Source: Straminergon stramineum (lineage: Eukaryota > Streptophyta > Bryopsida > Hypnales > Calliergonaceae). From it: a stretch of DNA of 64,000 nucleotides. Shown here piece by piece: positions 22,080 through 34,766 of the stretch (the first letter of the stretch is position 1; each line of letters begins with the position of its first letter). The DNA is taken from contig OY987268.1 in assembly GCA_963920665.1 (NCBI GenBank), forward strand, positions 23,128,501 through 23,192,500, given 5' to 3'. The position numbers and the translations under genes were made by a program. The notes under the pieces are model-generated. The model searched no databases. It was not told the origin of the DNA and saw only the letters and a list, made by a program, of their open reading frames with translations.

Positions 22080-22681
22080 AACCCTGTTAAAAGATTTGGA
22101 TGGAGATTCGAACAACGGTCATGTGGACTCTTTGGCTGCAGAGAAACGACCTTGTCTTCAACAATCGAGCATGGGCACCAGAGAAACTAATGCAGCACAT
22201 ATGGAACGGTCTTCTCGACTATAGGCGTGTGGAATGGGATGGGGTCATTGGAAAAAGAAGAGGTGCAGCCCAAGACCAACGAAAGTGTCTGGATTCTTTT
22301 ATCAAGAGGAGGTGCAGACGAGATGTCTTCAATTCGCTATCATGGTAAATGGGCAACCGAGATGGATTCCATTTGGCCCCTGGAAGGGGTTCGTATTTCA
22401 ACCGCTGTGAAGACTGCCGTTGCGAAGGCGGGATGAATCTCGTGGGGGGGTTCGCTGGCCGTAAAGGGCCTCACGGCCCTTTTCTGCGCTGTGGCGTCTT
22501 GCTTCTGCTCTCCCATGTCATTGTGATCCCTCACGTCGTAATGTGTCTGTGTCTTGTGTCCGTGTCTTTGTCTGTGTCCCGGGCTTGCCCCTCGCCAGGC
22601 CACCCGTGGCTGGCAGGCTTGTATTTTTACTTTCTGCAATGAAATTCCGTTTCATTTGTTTCAAAAAAAAGAAAAAAAAAC
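22080..22681 (+). mobile_element. 3' end of a LINE (non-LTR retrotransposon), 5'-truncated
   Basis: The reading frame from about 22100 to 22348 contains TTVMWTLWLQRNDLVFNNR, which fits the W-x-LW-x-RN-x-x-VF pattern at the C-terminal end of plant LINE ORF2 proteins, after the reverse transcriptase. A second frame then continues (GKWATEMDSIWPLEGVRIS), so a frameshift has split the C-terminus. A 3' untranslated part follows with T/G-rich 'gtgtctgtgtcttgtgtccg' text, then 'gcaatgaaattccgtttcat' and a poly(A) tail ending near 22681. The endonuclease and polymerase domains are missing, so this copy is dead. Family assignment is by motif pattern and tail. Confidence 0.7.
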
Positions 22682-25600
22682 ACTTTGATTCAAATTTTTG
22701 TGGACTCATTCATATAGAATCATCATCTAGTAACTCTAGTTTTTTTGAGTGGGAATTCAAAATTGTGGAAATGTTCATGATTGAAACATTGAGAACTTAC
22801 AAATACACTCTTGTGTTATAAAACAAGGGCCCTCAAGCTTAGTACATACCCATGCCCTATTTTTGTGTCTCAAATTTGTTTAATAATTTGCAACACCAAG
22901 ACCTCCTAAGGGGCCTCTCGATGACATGATGGGGCTCTAGGAATGATTGGGTTCCAACATTAGAGCAAAATTGTGTAAAGGGTGTTTGAACAATGTGTTT
23001 TGAGAGCATTTGGAATTTAAGCAAGCAAAATTTGTCATTGGTGTGCAATTGAGGATTTACAGTGTAGGATTCTAAGTTGTATTCATTCTCTTATACTCTA
23101 ATAGTCATTTGAAATGCCAAACTAGTTTCAGGTTTCAAGTTCATTAGAGCATGTGGAAATAGTTGTGGATAGGTTAGTCATAAGCTTGGATGCTTTTTTG
23201 GATGAAATCATTAGGGAATAGGACTTCCTCTCTTTAAAATTGTCTTATATTTTAGTAGGTTTTAATGAGTTCGTTCACCTTCTTGCTAGTTCTCCTTGGA
23301 TTTGTAGAGTAGATTCCATTAGTGACAATGAGATAGAGGTAACATTCGACTTTATATCAAATGATTGGATCTTATGTCTTCATTGTGAACTATGGAAATC
23401 TATATTTTAGATTTGTAGATGTAGAATTTATTGAAGTGATTTCCTCCTCACAATACAATCCAAAAATTTCACATGGTCCTACCAATTTTGGTAATAACAT
23501 TTAGCATACATGACTACTTCTCTTGAATTTATTGTGGGTATTGATGGAAGACAAAGTACTTTGATCAATTTCATTAAAATAGCAATAAGGTGGACCAACC
23601 CAATTCTAACTACATTCAAATTCCGTCACCCTATATTTGCCCCCAATTCAGTCCATTTAACCATCTAAACATGTCTAGAAATTAGTCAATTTTGTTCTAG
23701 ATTCTAACAAAATCAGAGAATTAATGCCATTAAGGGTAACATGTCATTCCTTTATTTGTCACTTTCCAAATGCTAATAGATACATGAAATGGCAGTTATA
23801 GGTTGTTTCTAGGACATTCATGACTCTAGTCTACAAGCAATTTTGTCATTTCAAGGCATACCACTTCAAAAATTCATAGAAATTACAATTTTAATTAGAA
23901 AATTATAATTCCACTTAGGTATTACTCATGAAACAAGTACACACCTATGAAAAATATTTGCCCTTCTTGGAATCGGCCCCAACATAGTCAAATTGCAATT
24001 CAAGGTGGTAATAAGCTTGTCCACCTTATTCCATATGCCATTTTTCAAACCATGCACAATTTAAACTATGAAAGGGACATTTAGGACAAGCATAGATTTC
24101 AAACATCTAAGACACATATAGATGTCAAAATCTATAATTGGTATAATTTCAGATCATGTGGCCTAAACCATCTATGACATTTCTAGATTTCTAACATGTT
24201 GGATAGGTCTAGATTTTAGACTGTGTAGTCTATACCTTAGAAGTGCCAAAGTTGCAAAATGACCTGCCATTTTAATAGAAAACCGCCCTTAGATATCAAA
24301 AGATGGAATTGACCATTGATTTACTTTCAAACCTTTGTTTTATGGACTAACTTATTTCTTAACTCTAAGTGCAATTCTCTTCCAACTTTATAAATTGAAT
24401 GACAAGCACATTGTTCTAGAATTGCCCTTGGACAAGTTACAATTGATTATCACTATGAATATTAGTCCAATTCACGAGGTGAAATGGTTGAATTCATCAA
24501 GACCTATACAAAAATCTTCTTGATTTCTTGCCAAACTTGCATATAAGGAGAAGCTAAATGTGTTCCTATCAAAGGCATGTTGGTATGTTGAAATAAAAAA
24601 TATAACTCAATCATCATGTATGAGTACATTGGACATTGATGAATGCATACTAAACATGTCGGTTGCTAGTCTAATTGGTTATGGATCTCATTGTGGCTAC
24701 AAGTTAGTCTTGCTTTTATGTTTTTCTCCTTTGAAGACTTCTACAAATGATTTCAAATTATTCACAATCTTTTTAATCTTTATTTTGTCAATTTTATATC
24801 TATGCAAGCTCTAGCATCCATGCTTGTTTGGCTACATGTTGTCATATTTTGGCTAAGTTGGAAAGGGTTAAGACAATATTTGATGCTTTGCTAGCTTTCT
24901 TCATCAACATACTTCTGATTGCTATAAAAGACACAATGACAATGCTCTATAGTTGCTTATCTTAATCAAGAAGGCGAGGACATGGAGGTCCAACATATGG
25001 TGAAGAAATCAAGATTCAATAAGATTCCATCAATCTTCTTAGCTACAATTTGGAATTTTATAATATTGTATTTGGTATTGATACTTGTCTTCATTTGTTG
25101 TGTAGGCAAGTTGAGAGAGTGAGCAAGTCAAAATATGTATTGTTCTTTGCAAATCATGGATTCTTTTCTAGCCCCCCTACACCTTTTCAATTCCTTGTGT
25201 ATTCAAAGGCCCTTTTTCTTTTTCTTTTTTCTTGACGCCGAAGGTCATTTTCATAAATTTCGCAACCTTAAGTCCTAAATTGACTTAAGGTCCCATTTAT
25301 TAAATCCTCATATTCTAAAGTTTATAGATGACTCTACTAAAGAGTCTGAGGTGAAACAGTAAACAACAAAAAGAGCTCAAATTCAACATCTTGTTGCTGA
25401 AAATTATTCATGTGGTATTGATGTATGTAGAATGTATACTTTTTTTATTTTTATCTTATATGATGTAGATTTGCCAATTTTGTAATCACAAAGTCTCAAT
25501 TGACATATTCTTTAGAGTTCTAAAATGTGAAGATCCTAAATTCCTAAACCACATATATAAACCTTACATCCAAACAACACGATAAACATCTAAGTAACTC

Positions 25601-25823
25601 GAGGTTCACAAACTCTCAAGCTTCTGGGCTCACACTCCAAGGCTCACAAAATAGCACCTCCAATAGTGACGGTGCCTAATACAACAAGCAAAGTGTAAAA
25701 CTCTTCAAATATACTTTTATTTATAGATAAGATGGATAGAATTAAATCATACATTGTAAGGTTTTCAAAGATAATGCTTTATACCACAATGCAATATAAT
25801 TTGAAAAGACGATTCAATTCTAA
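22682..25823. other. AT-rich non-coding stretch
   Basis: No gene can be supported. Between about 24300 and 24830 several short plus-strand frames follow each other and could be a decayed coding sequence, but no family is recognisable. Confidence 0.4.
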
Positions 25824-26735
25824 TTAACCCTTAGCCCCTCATCACCTGAAGTCCAAACATGTGTAAAAGCATCCTTGCTTTTCAAGTGCTATAAGCCTAA
25901 ATTTTAGTGAAGTATGAAAATCTCAACCATACAATCTTGTAGTGTGCATGTTGTAGATGGTGTGAAACAAATTTGGGGTCATTTGACAGTATAGATTGAA
26001 TGATCATAATGTTTTAGTGTTGAAAAAAGATGCTGAAATTTTCTTAAAAACACATTTGGAGGTGAAATTCGATTTCTAAACCTACTCAAATGAAAAAACT
26101 TCAAGCAACAAAGTGATTCAAAACCAAAAGACAAATACTTTGGTGAAAAAAAATTTAATTCAATTGATTTCTTGTGTTTGCAAAATTGTTTTGAAATGTC
26201 AAAAAATAGTGAAAGAAGTGGCAAAAAATCACATCTATGGCTGAACCTCCCTCTACTAAAATGCTTTTGTCACTCATTACCTCTCTATTTGATATGAAAT
26301 TCTAACCACACAAACTAGACTAGTATGTAAAACTTTTATGACAAAAATGATTGAAAACAGATCATGTACGAAGAAGTTATCAACCGCTAAAGTTCACTGT
26401 AATGCAAAAATGTCTAGATTTTGAACTTCGAATTGCTCCCAAACATTCAAAACAACTTGGATTGACATGAAAATTTTACCACAACAACTAGACCTTAAGA
26501 GGAACAAAAACAAAAAAATTTATTGAAAAAAAACATTTTATGAAAAAGTTACAAACCCCAAAAGTTGAAGCCATCAAAATGCAATGTGGTGAACTCAAAT
26601 TGAACCTGTTAACTTTGAAGGGCTCTCAAAAATTTAGTACATCTTGGATTGATTTGTCAATTTTACCAGTGAAACTAGACAAATATGTGAAACTTTTCCA
26701 ACAAGTTTTATTGAATTCGGACATCGGATACTCAA
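25824..26735 (-). mobile_element. TTAA-type element, copy 1, right end lost
   Basis: The left end is TTAACCCTTAGCCCCTCATC. The interior is colinear with 49386-50366 (for example 'caatcttgtagtg', 'aaaaacacatttggaggtga', 'aacctccctctactaaaatg'). Homology stops within 'ttgaattcggacat', so the right terminus is missing. Orientation follows the convention that the 31436-32402 copy is plus. No transposase is encoded. Confidence 0.7.
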
Positions 26736-27059
26736 AGGAACTCTCATAAATAAAATTTCTTGAGAACCATCCATTTTGTAGGAAGAACAAACTTGGTTTG
26801 AGCATTTGTAAACTACTTTTGCCTTGGTAGTCATTTAACTCCTCATCGTGTATGCAACACTTGGAGGTGGAAAGCCATTCCTTAAGCAACTGCAGAATTA
26901 TCTAGAAAAAAAGATGCTACATCCCACAAATTGCAAAAGATGACCGAAAACCATGTGGAATGCATTCAAAGGCGGAAACTTTAGAACCATGAACATTCGT
27001 GACTCGTAAGTCAGGGAGTTTGCTTTGAAATGTTGAACTCAACTTATTACTGAAATCAA
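26736..27059. other. Non-coding stretch before the pyrophosphatase remnant
   Basis: No later exon of the pyrophosphatase could be recognised here. Nothing else is identified. Confidence 0.4.
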
Positions 27060-28309
27060 CCAAAGAAGATAATATTCTTGGATACCCTCAGGCTCTCTTG
27101 AATATTCGAGAGCCCATGGTGTGAAGAACTGATTTCAAGAGTGTTATGCAATCTTCCTCCAATACCAATCACGACAAGGGAGTACACGAATCTAGTATAT
27201 ACTGATATCTGATATACCTTGATAATACCACTCCTTTTTAACAAGCTCGTACTTCACTTGACTTTCTTTGCTAATCTCAATCACCTGCAATACCTGATCA
27301 CTTCAGAGCCATAACCGATCACTTCAGAGAGCTCTGCTGACATTTCTGATAATCAAGAAACTTAAAACTTCATTTCTGTCGAACAGATGATCATATTTGA
27401 TCGAACATGAGTAGGTCTGTGACCTTATATAATTGAAGGCTAGCGATGCTTCCGGGTCTGCAAAGCACTCCAAAGAAACAAGGGGCATTTCAGAGATGCA
27501 TGCACACAGACTCAGTTTACGTACACAAACACAAATGCTCTTGATATTTCGCTTTAATAATATCACGTTTTCAAAACACCATGTACTGCAGAAAGATCGT
27601 GACATTTCTCATTAAGGACCCAGGATCCATGGTTTCTAAATGCTTCAAATCTTGCATGAACAGCACTTATTAATTTTGAGAATAATGAACACCTTACAAA
27701 ACAACATACTGTACGTCAGTTTTAGGTCATCTACCCCAAGAGCAGGGAACCCTTGTAACTCTAGCAAATTGCATCGAAATCACACCTTCTTCGGTGCATT
27801 TGAAGCGTCTTCGATTAGCCAAAAAGAACTATAAGAAATTTTTTTGACCATTTTTAATAATAATGACTATAACCAGCCCAAAAAGAGTCACATTTTGGTA
27901 TGGTCACTTGAGCCCTGTCTTGATCAAAAAATTACTTAGGAAGACACACCTTACAGTCTATATTGACACTCTGAATCCAAATTTGGAATCATTAACCAAA
28001 GTTTTCTCTCAAATCGTCCAAAAGAGGATCGTCACACGATCATGCAACCAACTTCATGAGAGTGGTCAATGAACCATTCATCACACACGTAGCTGTTGTA
28101 ATCAAGCTCCAGCCGTGAAAGTCACGAACTGTACAAATTGTCACCACCAAAGCCACATTCCATGTCCACAAAGAGAAGGCAACCGAGGTGTGCAACTCAC
28201 CGATTTCAAGATCGTGCCACGGATAAGCTGCAACGTTGCGGCTGTCCAAACTAGCGAGAGGCAAAACGCCACCAAGCTTCTCAGTCACAACAGCCTGATT
28301 ATTCGACAT
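27060..28309 (-). pseudogene. Soluble inorganic pyrophosphatase, broken and truncated
   Basis: Plant-type family I soluble pyrophosphatases hydrolyse PPi to two phosphates. The first coding exon (28309-28201) is intact: it starts MSNNQAVVTEKLGG, contains the family signature NVAAYPWHDLEI, and ends in a phase-1 junction with donor GTGAGT. After about 0.9 kb of intron, the second exon is recognisable but ruined. VIEISKESQVKYEL at 27284-27243 matches the family's VVEI..GSKVKYEL. An extra A in the following A-run shifts the frame to RSGIIKV, about 24 bases with a repeated ATATCAG follow, then VYSLVV. The segment between HDLEIG and VIEI is also garbled. The catalytic DNDPLD region and everything after it cannot be found. 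The retained intron rules out a processed retrocopy. It is probably a decayed duplicate of a gene elsewhere. Confidence 0.75.
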
Positions 28310-28345
28310 TTTGGACCAATGTGGACCAATGGAGCAAAACTTCAA

Positions 28346-28519
28346 CCAGATATGGTTGATTCCTACAGCAAATGGGAACACAACAGTACGTATTCAATTT
28401 CAATGGAAGCACATTTTGGAGTAATGTGGTCAAATTCAACAGAATGTCGACGATAAATGGGTGATTGCCACAACCGATGGGAATACAAGAGTGTTCAATT
28501 TGAATTGAAGCAGATTTAG
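28346..28519 (+). repeat. Tandem duplication of about 100 bp
   Basis: The block 'cagcaaatgggaacacaaca..gtattcaatttcaatggaagca' is repeated in diverged form from about 28449 ('ccgatgggaatacaagagtgttcaatttgaattgaagca'). It lies just upstream of the pyrophosphatase pseudogene, in what would have been its promoter. Confidence 0.55.
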
Positions 28520-29981
28520 CAAGAGTTTTAGCAACTGGATCGAGCTACTTATGAAAATCAAATTCGATCGGGACCACTGAATGGGAGTCGATCACAGCAT
28601 TGCTGTCCTTCAGCTTCAAAAAGAGGTATGGCATAATAAATACCATTCACAAGTGATGAGGAACTGCGAACGTTACCTTGAGACTGCACATACTACTGAT
28701 GGCTTCGGGTATCTGAGAGAGAGCACTCCAGGGAACGTTTTCCTTCGTCTCCAAAAGGCTTTCCAAAAGGCACTCCCCTCATACACTCCCTTTGAAATCA
28801 CACACCATCACAAATTAGTCAATCTGAAAATTGGTAACCCGAATTTGCAGGATTTGCACGAGAATTCTCAGCTTCGACTCTCACAAAATGGAGATGACAT
28901 GAGCATACATTATGGAATGAAAGCAATATATTCACTGTTTATAACATTGGCGAACACAGCCAAGTTTGGTAACTAGATCAGCGACAGATTAGGGTTGTCA
29001 TATCAGATTCTAGATTAGGGATCCTTGACGTTGTGATAAATTTCGGCTTCATACATCTTACTTTCATAATATTCTTTCCTAAGTCTGATGCCATAGCATG
29101 GATCCCTTTTGAATATGCTCTTAGAGAACGAATCATCTTCTGTATGAACCAAAGAAGCCATGACACGCTCATCCCTTTGGAAAGAACCTTCCTTCCAGAA
29201 TTCCTAAAGTTTCCTTGAATCCGAGTGGAATCTTCAAGCCCTTCAAGAATGTAATCTAGACAGGTGTCGAGTATGTAAGAGAATCGTATAAGATTATGTT
29301 TGTGCGACAAATAACGGGACTATTAGACGTTATTTTGAACATACAGTACTAGATGCCATATCTGTCTGTTTCCGAAGACAACATAGCCTTAGACTGTAGC
29401 TGTAGGTTAGTATTCATGCAAATCGCTTCAATGCAGTCACAAGATGAATCCCAAGATGCGGCAGAGTTCTCAACCATGAACATACCAGATTTGCGAAGAA
29501 TCGCAGGCTGATGGAATCACTCGCTTGCAAATTAACGAAACCGCAACTGCCTCGACAAGAATTACTGGCCAACATCAGAGTGAACAAATTTTCGATGGGA
29601 CGGAGTTTCGACTCCATGGATCTCAATCTTGAACCGCATCGCCTTGTCGTACAACATCAGGAATTGCCAAACTTCTTAGGCTACTGTAAAACTCAAGGTA
29701 ATGTAGTCAATGTGAAACTGTGTTTTAGAAATGTGGAAATGTAGCAACTCCTGATTTCGATAATCAGTAAGTTCTTCGGAGAGTTTAGGGTTTGGGACAG
29801 TTGCTGAATTACTAATTTGCAGTTTCAATGTGAAACGTACTCTCCAAAAAGGTTTAGCGGAGGATGTGGAAACAGAATTAGGTCTCCACGCACCGCGCAA
29901 TCAGCCATAATTCTTTATGGGGATAAATGTCGGCAAATACTCAGACTTATGTTTTGGTCTAGCTACGCTCCCATTGGAAAT
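28520..29981. other. Unassigned island of moderate GC upstream of the pseudogene
   Basis: GC is clearly above the neighbouring AT-rich DNA. Frames of up to 131 residues (28581-28976 plus) and 110 residues (28978-29310 minus) exist, but I recognise no domain and no convincing splice structure. It may be the former promoter and 5' region of the pyrophosphatase locus or another decayed gene. Confidence 0.35.
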
Positions 29982-30626
29982 TTAACCCCTAAATGCCCAA
30001 GGCCTGTTTGGAGCTCCTTGAAATTTGCTCTAAATTGAACAAAAAGTCAACTTTTTCATAAGTTGTACCAATTTCTTTTGAATTGTAACTGTACAAATTC
30101 AAACTAGACATGTTAGAGATCACATAGGAAAAGAAAACATAACAATATCACTTACAAACCAAAAGATTATAATGTTTGATCATGAGGGTGTAAAAACCAT
30201 GAAAATTTTTCAATTCACTTTTTGCATGTCAACTCTAAAAAGTTAGTCACTAAAAATAAATGAGGTTATAGGGCCTAGTATGCACAACCCCAATCAATTT
30301 ACGACTTTTCAAAATCTATTCTACTATTTTTTTAAATGAATTTTGAATGTGATTTTGCCTCCAAGATCTAGTGTATTTGAGGCTCAATTCCAAGAGCCCT
30401 CAACACTATGGGAAGTCAAGATTGCAATGGGCATCCTTGCACTAAATCGTCAATAGAAAAATCATAATCCTTTATTTTTCAGATCAACTTTTTGATTCTA
30501 AAACTAGACTTCAAGAAGAATTCTCCAAAAATATAAACTAATAATAATAGTAATTTGGTTGGGTTTTACTTAACTTCAAAGTTATCAAAACACTAGAATT
30601 TGGTGCCTTGGGCATTTAGGGGTTAA
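29982..30626. mobile_element. TTAA-flanked element with TTAACCCCTAAATGCCCAAG ends
   Basis: The left terminus TTAACCCCTAAATGCCCAAG is repeated exactly, in inverted orientation, at the right terminus ('cttgggcatttaggggttaa'). The perfect match continues two more bases. The element is 645 bp and has no coding capacity. Its ends are close to the left end of the 49386 copy of the larger TTAA family, so both probably used the same transposase. TTAA at both edges would fit a piggyBac-type target site, but this is not proven. Confidence 0.75.
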
Positions 30627-31435
30627 GGAAGAAGATGTGACTTCTTAGCTGGCAAGTTTTGAATGAAGTTTATTGAAGTTTTGTTGCAAGTTGTTAGAAA
30701 TTGTACTGTATTGTTGTACCAAAAATGTATGCAAAATTTTATGAAGTTGATATAACATTCTCTATCAACCTTTGGAGCCATCTCTTGGGCTCTAATATGC
30801 AACAAATCTTTAAACCCCAGCTATTATTTTTTGGAATAATTATTACAAGTTTCTGACAAATAGTTTATTTCTCTACAAACATGTAGGAAATTGAAGGAGA
30901 ATAAGGTGTTGTTGTTTTTTTGCAAAATTTTATTGCATTATAGATGAAAAATTTGTCACAAATTGCTAAACATATACTATAATTGTAGCTATCGCATGAA
31001 AAATGTGCACATGTAACCTCAATGGAGTCCATTGTAGAGTTGGAGACAAAGCACTGAATTTGAAGAGTATAGTTACATGTTATATATTCTTGGACTTTCT
31101 TTAGCAATATAGTGTTCTTTTTGCACCCTTGATGAACATGATTGAACCTAATAATGAAACAAATATGCTTGAATTTGAATTTTGTACAAGAAGCCTTCAA
31201 CTAAGCATTACTCTTTGTGAAAGTTGGTGGGCACTTGGTCCACATTCCAATAAACTTCAACAAAACTAATTGGTTATTGTAAAACCATCCATTCCCGACC
31301 AAGACCCCATAGGTAATCCATAGGTACTAGGAAATTCAACAAAGACTATTATTGATTTTCAACCATTGAATCTTGGTTTCCAAACATCTTCAATGTCATA
31401 ATACATGTCCTTGGTTTAGAAAGCCATAGTAGTCT
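30627..31435. other. AT-rich non-coding stretch
   Basis: No gene or repeat boundary is recognised. A minus-strand frame at 30865-31200 has no identifiable motif. Confidence 0.45.
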
Positions 31436-32402
31436 TTAACCCCTCACCGTTGAAGGGGATGAAAAGTGTCCTCAAGTAAAATTCAAAGTGATGTAACTTT
31501 TGCATCCGATGTTTGAATTCAGTAAAACTTGTTGGAGAATTTTCTCTCTCTCTTCTAGTTTGCGTGGTAAAATTTTCAGATCAATAAAATATTTTCTGAA
31601 TTTTTGTAAGCCAATCGAAGTTCACATGTTTAGTTTTAGTTCTCCAAACTCCATTTGATGGCTGCAACTTCGGGGGCTTGTATCTCCTTCATCTAATGTT
31701 CTTTTTCAATAAAAAATTTGGGGTTATTTTCCCCTTTAACTCTACTTATTGTGGTAAAATTTTTATGTCAATCCAGATTGTTTTGAATGTTTGGGAGCAA
31801 TTCAAAGTTCAAAATCTTGACATTTTTGGATTACAATGAACTTCGACAACTTGTTTCTTCTTCATACAATGTTCATTTCCAATAATTTTTCTTGGAAAAA
31901 TTGTGCATACTAGTCTAGTTTGTGTGTATAAAATTTCATATCAATCCAAGAAGTTATGAGTGACTAAGAAACATTTTAGTAGAAGGAGGTTCAGTTTTTG
32001 ATGTATTTTTTGCAACTTTTCTTGCTATTTTTTGACATTTCAAAGCCATATTGCAGACACAATGAGTCAATTCAATGAATTTTTTTTCATCAATGTGTTT
32101 GTATGCTGATTTTGAATCCCTTTATAGTTTCAAATTTCTTCATTTGAGTAGATTTAGAAACCGAATTTTGCCTCGAAATGTGTTTCAGGGAAAATTTCAG
32201 CATCCTTTTACAACACTAAAACATTATAATCTTGCAATCTATGCTATCAAATGACACCAAAATTTATGCACGTCATCTACAACAAATGCACTATAATATT
32301 GTACGGTTGAGATCTCTATAACTAAATGAAATTTATATTTGTAACACTTCAAAAGGAATGTTGTTTTGGGAGTTGTTTGGGCCTTCGGCGGTGAGGGGTT
32401 AA
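31436..32402 (+). mobile_element. TTAA-type element, copy 2, both ends intact
   Basis: The 967-bp element begins TTAACCCCTCACCG and ends CGGTGAGGGGTTAA, a perfect 14-bp terminal inverted repeat. The similarity runs to 21 bp with two mismatches. The interior is shared, in reverse, with 25824-26735, 49386-50366 and 57495-58216, and directly with 35499-35855. No transposase frame is present. TTAA at both edges may be the target duplication, as in piggyBac elements, or part of the repeat itself. Confidence 0.8.
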
Positions 32403-32812
32403 ATGAGCAATTGTGGAAGACTCTATAAATTGGGTATGGGCCTTGACCAACTTTTGGCTTCCCAAGCTCATGGTGATTTCAATTCGAGGCATAAAATTAC
32501 CAAAAAAATTTGCAACTTATGTGATTCCTATTATTCTACATGGCAAAAAATTATATATCGTCCATGAAATGCACAGAATCACTCAAGTGGTTGACTATGG
32601 GTGTTTCTACCATAGTAGTTATTCTTGATTAATCAAGAATGTGAGAAATTGGCTAATCCAAATTACGTCCTATCAATCTAAGGAGTCACTAATCTATCTC
32701 ACATCATCAAAACCAAAAACCCATAATTAGTAAACCATTTCAACATCTTCTTGAAAAATGCACCCAAATGTTTAAGCAATATCATAATTATTTTCTTTGG
32801 ATCTATTTTTGA
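32403..32812. other. AT-rich spacer
   Basis: This stretch lies between the TTAA element and the second copy of the cyclase flank. No gene or motif is recognised. Confidence 0.45.
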
Positions 32813-33866
32813 AATGAGCAATCTGTAAAGAAACCATTCATCTCTTTTGACCTGAGAGCATCACCACCCATACCCCCAAAACATGGCTAGGGGAATGGGA
32901 TAGTGGGGGCCCAACTCTTCCTAGGTGTCTTTTGAGCCCAAGTCATCCCCACCCTCAAGACATGCCGAAACAAGTCAATCTACAAATATTAATGGCTTGA
33001 CAAACCAAGGAGCCAATCACCATGCAAATTGATTTAAAAAAAATACAAGATATAATGTGTTATGGCCCATAAATAAAAAAAATTGACAAAATCATTCAAC
33101 AAAATAAGAAGGATGGCGGGGTCAGTGTCCTATTGTTTGCCAAGAGGCTTTTAGAGTGACGGGTCTGAGCTTCCCAGTGAATGGGTGGCGATGCTCTGAG
33201 GGCTTTCAATTTCCCAAACCTTTGATGTGGCTCACACACCACCTGAGTAGTGAGTACCTGACTCCGTCTTTCAATCCAACTTCAATCACAGGCAAGTAAC
33301 GTTCTGCAGCTTAAACGTTATTACGTCTCGCTGGCGTGGTCAGCCATCCCTGCGAGCTGCATTCAATAAACACTGGAAACCTGACAAAACAAGCGCAACA
33401 GGTAACTGAATTGCAGGCCCGTCATAACTTTTTTTCTGGGTCAGTCCCATTCATTTTCCCTGAAATGAAATGAGAGACTCCTGATGAAAACCCACCGAAT
33501 ATCTTAGTCGGTACCTTCAATTGATAGAGCACCGACTGCCTTCACCCGGCGCCTGACATCTCCACCAACTGCACTGTAGGAGTTCATGATATTTTTCAAC
33601 ACTGGAATTCTTGAGTCGTGAGAGACTCATTCATTACGCTTCCGGCCTTTTGTTTGATGAATGGATCGATCAGCCACCTCATCAGCTAGGTCGCCAGAGG
33701 ATTTGGGAATATCTCAGGGTGGGGATTCCATTCGTTCAATTGAATGTCTGGCCAGACTGAATGATCGACTCAACTGAGTTATCTTAGCTGAGGCTGTTGT
33801 TTGCAACTGGAGATTGAAGCAAATGCCGGGCAATCAAGCACTTGGCACTATCTGACTCATCACACG
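32813..33866 (+). repeat. Duplicated host flank, copy 2, without cyclase
   Basis: It matches 1-668 in direct orientation; from about 33193 ('gctctgagggctttcaattt') to 33866 the two are colinear. The first ~45 bases also match, then about 330 extra bases interrupt this copy. At the right end, 'cactatctgactcatca' parallels 'cactatcttggaactcatca' of copy 1, after which the sequences part. Copy 1 continues into hpnE and the cyclase; copy 2 continues into unrelated plant-like DNA. This gives a cyclase-free comparison for the left junction. Confidence 0.85.
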
Positions 33867-34446
33867 GCCCACCTGGCGGTCCTTCAGGAAGAGATTCATC
33901 GTCATGGCAAGCCGGATTTGTTACCTTTTGTAAATTTTGGTTTGGAAAGGAAAAGATCCAGCGATGATCGAGGGGTCAAGAGTGGTATGTGTCATGTGCG
34001 GGAAGTGTGTCAGAGAGAAATTGAAGTTTAAGTTGGGTAGGGATCATTCATTAGGAAGTCGGTGTACTGTACAAGTGTGTGTGTGACCCACCGGAGATTG
34101 AACAAATGATATAAATTTGTCATTTACAAACTCTTCGTGAAATTTATCTACAAAAAATAGTGAGATTAGGTTGCTTAACAATTAGGCTGCCTTAACAATT
34201 AGGCTGCCTTAACCTTTTAAAGTTACCTCATTATTCACCACTTGTCCACGTGGAGGTGCATACAACTCTGTGAACTAGGCCCTGTTGAACCAATGCACCA
34301 ACCCATGCTGCACATATGGTTCTGGGTTGATAAAAATGATTGCATCCCTAGATAGTAACAGTAAATATTTCTATGGTGTCAAATTTCAAGAGATTAGTGA
34401 GGAACAACCTAACCTCCCTATTCATGACTGTTGTGATGTGTATCTA
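33867..34446. other. Non-coding stretch right of copy 2
   Basis: It shows no similarity to the hpn fragment or to the sequence after 2850. A short direct duplication 'aacaattaggctgcctt' occurs near 34178-34211. No gene is recognised. Confidence 0.45.
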
Positions 34447-34766
34447 TAAGGTAGGGTGTTCTAAAAGTGACCCCACTCTGAAAGCAAACACTAACATAGA
34501 GGTACATTTTCCTTTCTTCAATGTACCTAGAGTGTACATTTAAAGAGATACTTACTTTCAATATTCATTGCATTTCAACTTCAAACTTTCATAACTAACT
34601 CCACAAAGATCCAAAAAACATGAAACCACTTGGGTTTGATGCCAATTCCATTTCCCTTCCTACGAAAATGGACTCAAAATTATTTCCAGGAGTTCAGCTT
34701 CCCCCAAATGCAATCAGCTCTTAAAAGGTCGCTTTTAAGAGCAGACTCCCTCATGATCTTACCTTG
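34447..34766. mobile_element. TAAGGTAGG inverted-repeat family, copy 1
   Basis: The left end reads TAAGGTAGGGTGTTCTAAAA. The right part, read in reverse, gives GGGAGTCTGCTCTTAAAAGC, its diverged counterpart, and 'cttacctt' closes the element. The interior matches the copies at 39879 and, in reverse, 59286: 'gaggtacattttcctttctt', 'ttgcatttcaacttcaaa', 'cttcccccaaatgcaatcag'. Non-coding. Confidence 0.65.

Noticed and set aside
33801..34031. The frame after copy 2 of the flank as a remnant of a protein displaced by the cyclase
   Set aside because: Neither its sequence nor its composition resembles a known family or the hpn fragment, and the frame crosses the end of the duplication.
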